Below are positions 59,494 through 64,000 of a DNA stretch of 64,000 nucleotides, piece by piece. The notes below the pieces were generated by a model. That model searched no databases, was not told where the DNA came from, and worked only from the letters and a program-made list of their open reading frames with translations. Both the position numbers and the translations under genes were made by a program. How positions within the stretch are numbered: the stretch's first letter is position 1; every line of letters begins with the position of its first letter. Origin of the DNA: Verrucomicrobiota bacterium (GTDB taxonomy: Bacteria; Verrucomicrobiota; Verrucomicrobiia; Opitutales; Opitutaceae). Where the stretch lies: the NCBI GenBank assembly GCA_023426435.1, contig JAFAAS010000068.1:1-64000 (forward strand), given 5' to 3'.

Positions 59494-62096
59494 CACGAAG
59501 AAGCGATGCGCGCGCCCGTCATCGCGAGTTCGTCTTGCTCTACCGCAAACGTCACCTCGCTGTCTTCGTCGATCTCCCCGCGGATCAACGCCCGCGCGAG
59601 CTTCGTCTCGATGTTGCGCTGCAGAAAACGTTTCAACGGCCTCGCTCCAAACACCGGATCGTAGCCTTTCTCCGCCACCCATTCTTTGGCGGCATCGTCC
59701 AGCTTCACCGTCACCCGTCGCTCCGCGAGGCGCTTGTTCAAGTCCGCAAGCAACAGGTCCACGATGCTCGTGATTTCCTCGAGCGACAGCGGCTTGAACA
59801 GGATCGTCTCGTCAATGCGGTTGAGGAACTCCGGCCTGAAACTCCGCCGCAATTCCGCCATCACGCTCTCGCGCACACCTTCCGGGATCGTCTCGCCCGT
59901 CACGCCTTCCAGGAGAAAGCGCGAGCCGATGTTCGAGGTCATGATGATCACCGCGTTCTTGAAATCCACGGTGCGACCCTGCGAGTCCGTGATGCGTCCG
60001 TCGTCAAGCACTTGTAACAGGACATTGAATACGTCCGGATGCGCCTTCTCGATTTCGTCGAAAAGCACGACCGCATACGGCTTCCGCCGCACCGCCTCCG
60101 TCAGCTGCCCGCCTTCGTCGTAACCGACGTAGCCCGGAGGCGCGCCAATCATCCGCGCGACGCTGTGCTTTTCCATGTATTCCGACATGTCGATGCGCAC
60201 CATCGCCGCTTCCGAATCGAACAGCGTCTCCGCGAGGCTTTTCGCCAGCTCGGTCTTGCCCACCCCCGTCGGCCCGAGAAACAGAAAACTCCCGACCGGC
60301 CGGCGGGGATCCTTGATGCCGCTGCGCGCGCGCAAGATCGCCTCCGTCACCAGCGTCACCGCTTCGTCCTGGCCGATCACGCGTTCGTGCAACACTTCCT
60401 CGAGCCGCAACAACTTCTCCTTCTCGCCTTCCACGAGCCGCGTCACCGGCACGCCGCTCCACTTCGAGACCACTTCCGCAATCTCTTCCTCGGAAACTTC
60501 CTCCTTGAACAAGGTCGTCGCGCTGCCCGCCTTCTCGAGCCGCTTCAGCTCCGCTTCCATCTGCGGAATCTTCCCATGTCGCAGCTCCGCGACTTTGTTC
60601 AAATCATACGCGCGCTCCGCCTTCTCCATCTCGAGTCGCGCCGCTTCGATCGCTTCACGCAGCTTGCGCATCTTCTCGATCGACGCCTTCTCGCGCTCCC
60701 AATGGAGCTTGATCGCATTCGCTTTCTCGCGCGCTTCGGCGAGTTCCTTGCGCAACACCTCCAATCGCCGCGCGCTCGCTTCGTCCTTCTCCTTCGCGAG
60801 CGCCGTCTCCTCGATCTCGAGCCGCAACACACGCCGCGTCAGCTCGTCGAGCTCCTGCGGCATCGAATCCATCTCCGTGCGAATCATCGCGCAGGCCTCG
60901 TCCACGAGGTCGATCGCCTTGTCCGGCAGAAAACGATCGCTGATGTAGCGATTCGAAAGCACCACCGCGCTCACCAGCGCGTTGTCCTGAATCTTCACGC
61001 CGTGGTGCAACTCGAACCGCTCGCGCAAACCGCGCAGTATCGAGATCGCGTCTTCCACCGTCGGCTGGTCAACCACCACCGGCTGAAAACGCCGCTCGAG
61101 CGCCGCATCCTTCTCGATGTGCTTTCGATACTCGTCGAGCGTCGTCGCGCCGATGCAGTGCAGTTCTCCGCGCGCGAGCATCGGCTTCAACAGATTGCCC
61201 GCATCCATCGCGCCATCTGTTTTTCCCGCGCCCACGATCAGGTGCAGCTCGTCGATGAAGAGCACGATGCGCCCGTCGCTTTGCTTGATCTCGGTCAGCA
61301 CCGCCTTCAACCGCTCCTCGAATTCGCCGCGATATTTCGCTCCCGCCACCAGCGCGCCCATGTCGAGCGCGAAGATCGTCTTGTCCTTCAACCCTTCCGG
61401 CACGTCGCCGCGCAGGATTCGCTGCGCGAGGCCTTCCACGATCGCCGTCTTTCCGACACCCGGCTCGCCGATCAACACCGGATTGTTCTTTGTCTTGCGC
61501 GAAAGGATACGGATCGTCCGGCGAATCTCTTCGTCGCGTCCAATCACCGGATCCATTTTCCCTTTCCGCGCCTGCGCGACCAAATCGACGCCGTATTTCT
61601 CCAACGCCTGATACGTCGCCTCGGGATTGTCCGTCGTCACGCGTTGCGATCCGCGCACGTCGCGCAACGCCTTCAACACCGTCTTACGGTCGAGATTAAA
61701 ACTCTTGAAGAGATTCTTCAGCCCTTCCGGTTTCGCCACCTCGAGCAAACCAAGGAAGAGATGCTCCACCGAAACATACTCGTCCTTCAGCTGCTCCGCT
61801 TCCTGCTCCGCGCGCGTCAGCGCCTCGTTCACCGCCTGCGTCACATAGACCTTCGACGTATCGACGCTGCCCGTGACTTTCGGCAACCGCTCCAATTCCC
61901 GCTCCACCGCGAGTTGCATCGCGCCCGGTCCGAGCGCGAGCTTCTCGATCAATCCCGGCACAATCCCGTTCTCCTGCCCCAACAACGCCGCGAGCAGATG
62001 CCAGGTATCCACTTCGTTGTGATTCTGCCGGCGCGCGATGTTCTGTGCATCGGTGATCGCCTGGCGTGACATTTGAGTGAGCTTGGCAAAGTCCAT
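59493..62096 (-). CDS. clpB: ClpB disaggregase
   Basis: 867 residues. N-terminal substrate domain (about 1-145); first AAA+ domain with Walker A GEPGVGKTAIVEGLA; coiled-coil middle domain (about 400-525), needed for DnaK cooperation; second AAA+ domain with Walker A GPTGVGKTELAKSL and Walker B VVLFDEIEKAH; C-terminal D2 domain with PEFLNRIDETI. The protein unfolds aggregates in the cytosol after stress, with DnaK. Length is as expected. No CIRCE or sigma-32 promoter was recognised in the 215-base upstream gap, which contains a dispersed repeat. Confidence 0.97.
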   Translation of the reverse strand: MDFAKLTQMSRQAITDAQNIARRQNHNEVDTWHLLAALLGQENGIVPGLIEKLALGPGAMQLAVERELERLPKVTGSVDTSKVYVTQAVNEALTRAEQEAEQLKDEYVSVEHLFLGLLEVAKPEGLKNLFKSFNLDRKTVLKALRDVRGSQRVTTDNPEATYQALEKYGVDLVAQARKGKMDPVIGRDEEIRRTIRILSRKTKNNPVLIGEPGVGKTAIVEGLAQRILRGDVPEGLKDKTIFALDMGALVAGAKYRGEFEERLKAVLTEIKQSDGRIVLFIDELHLIVGAGKTDGAMDAGNLLKPMLARGELHCIGATTLDEYRKHIEKDAALERRFQPVVVDQPTVEDAISILRGLRERFELHHGVKIQDNALVSAVVLSNRYISDRFLPDKAIDLVDEACAMIRTEMDSMPQELDELTRRVLRLEIEETALAKEKDEASARRLEVLRKELAEAREKANAIKLHWEREKASIEKMRKLREAIEAARLEMEKAERAYDLNKVAELRHGKIPQMEAELKRLEKAGSATTLFKEEVSEEEIAEVVSKWSGVPVTRLVEGEKEKLLRLEEVLHERVIGQDEAVTLVTEAILRARSGIKDPRRPVGSFLFLGPTGVGKTELAKSLAETLFDSEAAMVRIDMSEYMEKHSVARMIGAPPGYVGYDEGGQLTEAVRRKPYAVVLFDEIEKAHPDVFNVLLQVLDDGRITDSQGRTVDFKNAVIIMTSNIGSRFLLEGVTGETIPEGVRESVMAELRRSFRPEFLNRIDETILFKPLSLEEITSIVDLLLADLNKRLAERRVTVKLDDAAKEWVAEKGYDPVFGARPLKRFLQRNIETKLARALIRGEIDEDSEVTFAVEQDELAMTGARIASS

Positions 62097-62220
62097 GATT
62101 CACCCCTTTCGCAAACTTCGCGCCAATATACCCGTCTCGCTCTCCCTCGCAACTCGCCCGCCGCCGCGCGCAACGAGAGACATTTCGCGCCGCTCCGTCT
62201 TTCGCAACGCGCCACCTTGT

Positions 62221-62255
62221 CAGGTGGAGCCCGACGTCCCCGTCCGGCTCGATTG
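62221..62255. repeat. 35-base dispersed repeat, copy 2
   Basis: CAGGTGGAGCCCGACGTCC start; about 29 of 35 bases match the copy at 37486-37520. It lies upstream of clpB, between it and the oxidoreductase genes. Confidence 0.55.
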
Positions 62256-62311
62256 CGCAGCAGCCGCGTCGCTCCCTCCCGCCGCCGCGCTATCCCCGCG
62301 CTCCACCGTCG

Positions 62312-63265
62312 TCACCGCAACTTAGCAAACGAAGCCTGCAACAGCACCAGATCCGAAGCGCCTTTCGTGCGCTCCTTCGCCTTCGCGATCAATCCCGCCT
62401 CGAGCTGGTTCTTCGTTGGACGCTGCTTCTCGTAAAACACGCCGAAAGATCCGGGCCACGCTTCGTTGGCCAGTTTGAACGCCGCCACTTCATCGCTCGT
62501 GTCGTGCCGCAACGCATCCTCGGGCGTGCCGTCGTGCTTCTTCTCTTCAATGAGCTTGAAGGCGCCGCCTTTGCGCGGATTCCCCGCATCGAACGCTCCA
62601 GGATAAAACTCCACGCACTCCGACAGAATCTCGACCACGGAAAATCCAGGATGCTTCGCCGCGCGCAGCATCATCTCGGTCATGTGATTCACCTGCGTCG
62701 AATGGCTGCGCGCCACAAAGGTCGCGCCGCTGTTGAGCAGCGTGCGCATCGGATTGATCGGTTGGTCGATCGCGCCGGTCGGATCCGTCTTCGATTTGAA
62801 CCCAAGCGGCGAGGTCGGCGACGTCTGCTTCTTCGTCAGACCATAGACAAAGTTGTCCATGATCACATACGTGAGGTTCACGTTCTTCCGCGCGGTGTGC
62901 ACCAGATGATTTCCGCCGATCGAAAAACCATCGCCGTCGCCGCCAAACGCAAACACGTGCAGCTCGTCATCGCTCAAGCTGATCCCCGCCGCAAACGGCA
63001 GCGAGCGGCCATGAAGAAAGTGCCCGCCGTGCGTGTTGACGAAATACGGAAACCGCGACGAGCAGCCAATGCCCGCAAACGTCACGATCTTTTCGTGCGG
63101 ATAATTCAGCTTCTCCAGCACGCGATAAAACACCGCGAGCACGGCGAAATCGCCGCAGCCGGGACACCAGGTGGGATGATCGGCCGTGAGAAGTTTTTTC
63201 GTGAGCTGCGCGTTCGCGATCGGAGCAGCCGGAGTCGGGGCCAGGGGAGTAGCGGCAGTGGACAT
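62312..63265 (-). CDS. 2-oxoacid:ferredoxin oxidoreductase, beta subunit
   Basis: 317 residues. It begins after an Ala/Pro-rich tail with the CPGCGDFAVL motif. It carries the thiamine-diphosphate signature FAFGGDGDGFSIGGNHLVHT through NLTYVIMDNFVYGLTKKQ. Cys residues near the start can coordinate an iron-sulfur cluster. With the alpha subunit it oxidises a 2-oxoacid (2-oxoglutarate or pyruvate) with CoA and reduces ferredoxin. The sequence style is closer to two-subunit KorAB-type enzymes; the substrate is uncertain. It lies 32 bases after the alpha subunit gene in one operon. Confidence 0.9.
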   Translation of the reverse strand: MSTAATPLAPTPAAPIANAQLTKKLLTADHPTWCPGCGDFAVLAVFYRVLEKLNYPHEKIVTFAGIGCSSRFPYFVNTHGGHFLHGRSLPFAAGISLSDDELHVFAFGGDGDGFSIGGNHLVHTARKNVNLTYVIMDNFVYGLTKKQTSPTSPLGFKSKTDPTGAIDQPINPMRTLLNSGATFVARSHSTQVNHMTEMMLRAAKHPGFSVVEILSECVEFYPGAFDAGNPRKGGAFKLIEEKKHDGTPEDALRHDTSDEVAAFKLANEAWPGSFGVFYEKQRPTKNQLEAGLIAKAKERTKGASDLVLLQASFAKLR

Positions 63266-63297
63266 CGGAAGGAAAGATAAGGGTTTCAGGATTGGAT

Positions 63298-64000
63298 TCA
63301 GCGAACGCGCGCGAGCGAGCTGTGCGACAACGCACCGAGCGACGCATCCAGCGCCTGGCTTTCCAGGTGGCGCGCCACACCCGCAACGATCTCGCTCACT
63401 TTAAACGTAAGCCCGTCGGTCTTCGTCACGCTCACGATCGCCGGATTCGCATAACGCGCCCGCAGCATCATCGCGAGTTGCCCATAACCGTAGAGGCCTT
63501 CGTCGTTCAGCTCCACGACCACGATCTTGTGGAATCGCGCGAAGGTCTCCTCCAACCGCGATGGAAACGGATGCAGGTGCCGCAAATGCAGGTGCCCGCC
63601 TTTCACGCCCGCCCCGCGGATTCTCACCAGCGCCTCGCGGCCGGGGCCCCAACTCGAGCCCCACGTGACGAGCAACACTTCGCCCGCGGAGTCACCGCTG
63701 AACTCCGGATCCGGCAACGACGCGCCGAGCGTCTTCAACTTCTCGCGACGCTTCGCCGTCATCTTCATGTGCAGCGCCGGGCTGCCTGTCGGATGCCCAA
63801 ACTCGTCGTGCTCCAGACCCGTCACGGTCGGATATTTGTTCGACTCGATCTTCGCTCCCGGCGGCGCATGTCGCGTGATGCGGTCGAGCGGATACGGTTT
63901 GAAATCCGCCCCGCGCGGCGAAAGGTCCGGCTTCGGATCGACCATCAGATTCGCCAGGTCCGGCTCGTCGAACGCTTCGATCCGCGACGACAACGCCTGA
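63298..64000 (-). CDS. 2-oxoacid:acceptor oxidoreductase, alpha subunit (C-terminal part)
   Basis: The reading frame continues past the end of the window, so the N-terminal part, with the gamma-like and pyrimidine-binding domains, is not seen. The visible 233 residues are the C-terminal domain of KorA-type subunits: DLNPRGADFKPY-type segment (LSPRGADFKPYPLDRITRHA), TVTGLEHDEFGHPTGSPAL, VLLVTWGSSWGPGREALVRI, then LHPFPSRLEETF and VVVELNDEGLYGYGQLAMML. It precedes the beta subunit gene by 32 bases. Confidence 0.88.
   Translation of the reverse strand, partial: QALSSRIEAFDEPDLANLMVDPKPDLSPRGADFKPYPLDRITRHAPPGAKIESNKYPTVTGLEHDEFGHPTGSPALHMKMTAKRREKLKTLGASLPDPEFSGDSAGEVLLVTWGSSWGPGREALVRIRGAGVKGGHLHLRHLHPFPSRLEETFARFHKIVVVELNDEGLYGYGQLAMMLRARYANPAIVSVTKTDGLTFKVSEIVAGVARHLESQALDASLGALSHSSLARVR

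Noticed and set aside
60039..62069. 676-residue frame on the plus strand inside clpB
   Set aside because: Antisense to the clearly identified ClpB; His/Arg-rich with no domain.
1..64000. CRISPR arrays, IS elements or prophage genes
   Set aside because: No regularly spaced direct repeats, transposase, integrase or phage structural genes were seen.

Overview
This is a GC-rich window from a flagellated, chemotactic bacterium. Gene content suggests a Verrucomicrobiota member close to Opitutaceae: a DUF1080 (3-keto-disaccharide hydrolase) protein, a GH127/DUF1680 enzyme, a Gfo/Idh/MocA oxidoreductase, HDOD proteins, PIN-PhoH, short flagellins and numerous extragenic palindromes. The taxonomic call is inference; no rRNA is present. 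I see no IS element, prophage or CRISPR array. Most of the long reading frames opposite real genes are high-GC shadows.

Layout. 1-9000 is mostly housekeeping and carbohydrate metabolism: DUF1080 protein, a coiled-coil/membrane pair, peptide deformylase, an oxidoreductase, PhoH and a coiled-coil membrane protein. 9.3-13.3 kb holds signalling genes on the minus strand: a REC-pseudoREC-STAS protein with a CheX-like partner, an NtrC-type sigma-54 activator and a lone receiver. 13.9-19.6 kb is a late flagellar block: FliT-like, FliS, FlgM-like, a lipoprotein, FliD and two tandem flagellins. Sequence-visible sigma-28 promoters (TAAA-N15-GCCGATAA type) stand before flgM-fliS, fliD and the first flagellin. 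20.1-30.7 kb is a glycan island: a MAF-like protein and a tight seven-gene operon (GT41-like transferase, GT2, a three-part TPR/CDP-glycerol-transferase-like protein, methyltransferase, HAD phosphatase, nucleotidyltransferase, glycosyltransferase), probably for flagellin or surface glycosylation.

31-38.5 kb has three HDOD proteins, a hybrid kinase, and a Pro-rich/TPR/FlgN-like trio with a possible sigma-28 promoter. 38.7-45 kb has a GH127 enzyme, tRNA-Leu(CAG), KDPG aldolase, small envelope proteins, SlyX, two receivers and an Xre regulator. 45.1-47.5 kb is a NarL-type two-component system.

47.7-59.5 kb is a complete chemosensory operon in the order cheW, cheR-TPR, cheW, MCP(CHASE3), cheA-REC, cheB. 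It resembles the Wsp system, but the expected GGDEF output gene WspR is absent. In its place are two tandem paralogous receiver-kinases and a final lone receiver. 59.5-64 kb carries clpB and the beta and (partial) alpha subunits of a 2-oxoacid:ferredoxin oxidoreductase.

The most interesting material is the glycan island beside the flagellins, the Wsp-like operon with kinase outputs, and the sigma-28 regulon visible in the sequence. Dispersed palindromic repeats occur between genes at several places.
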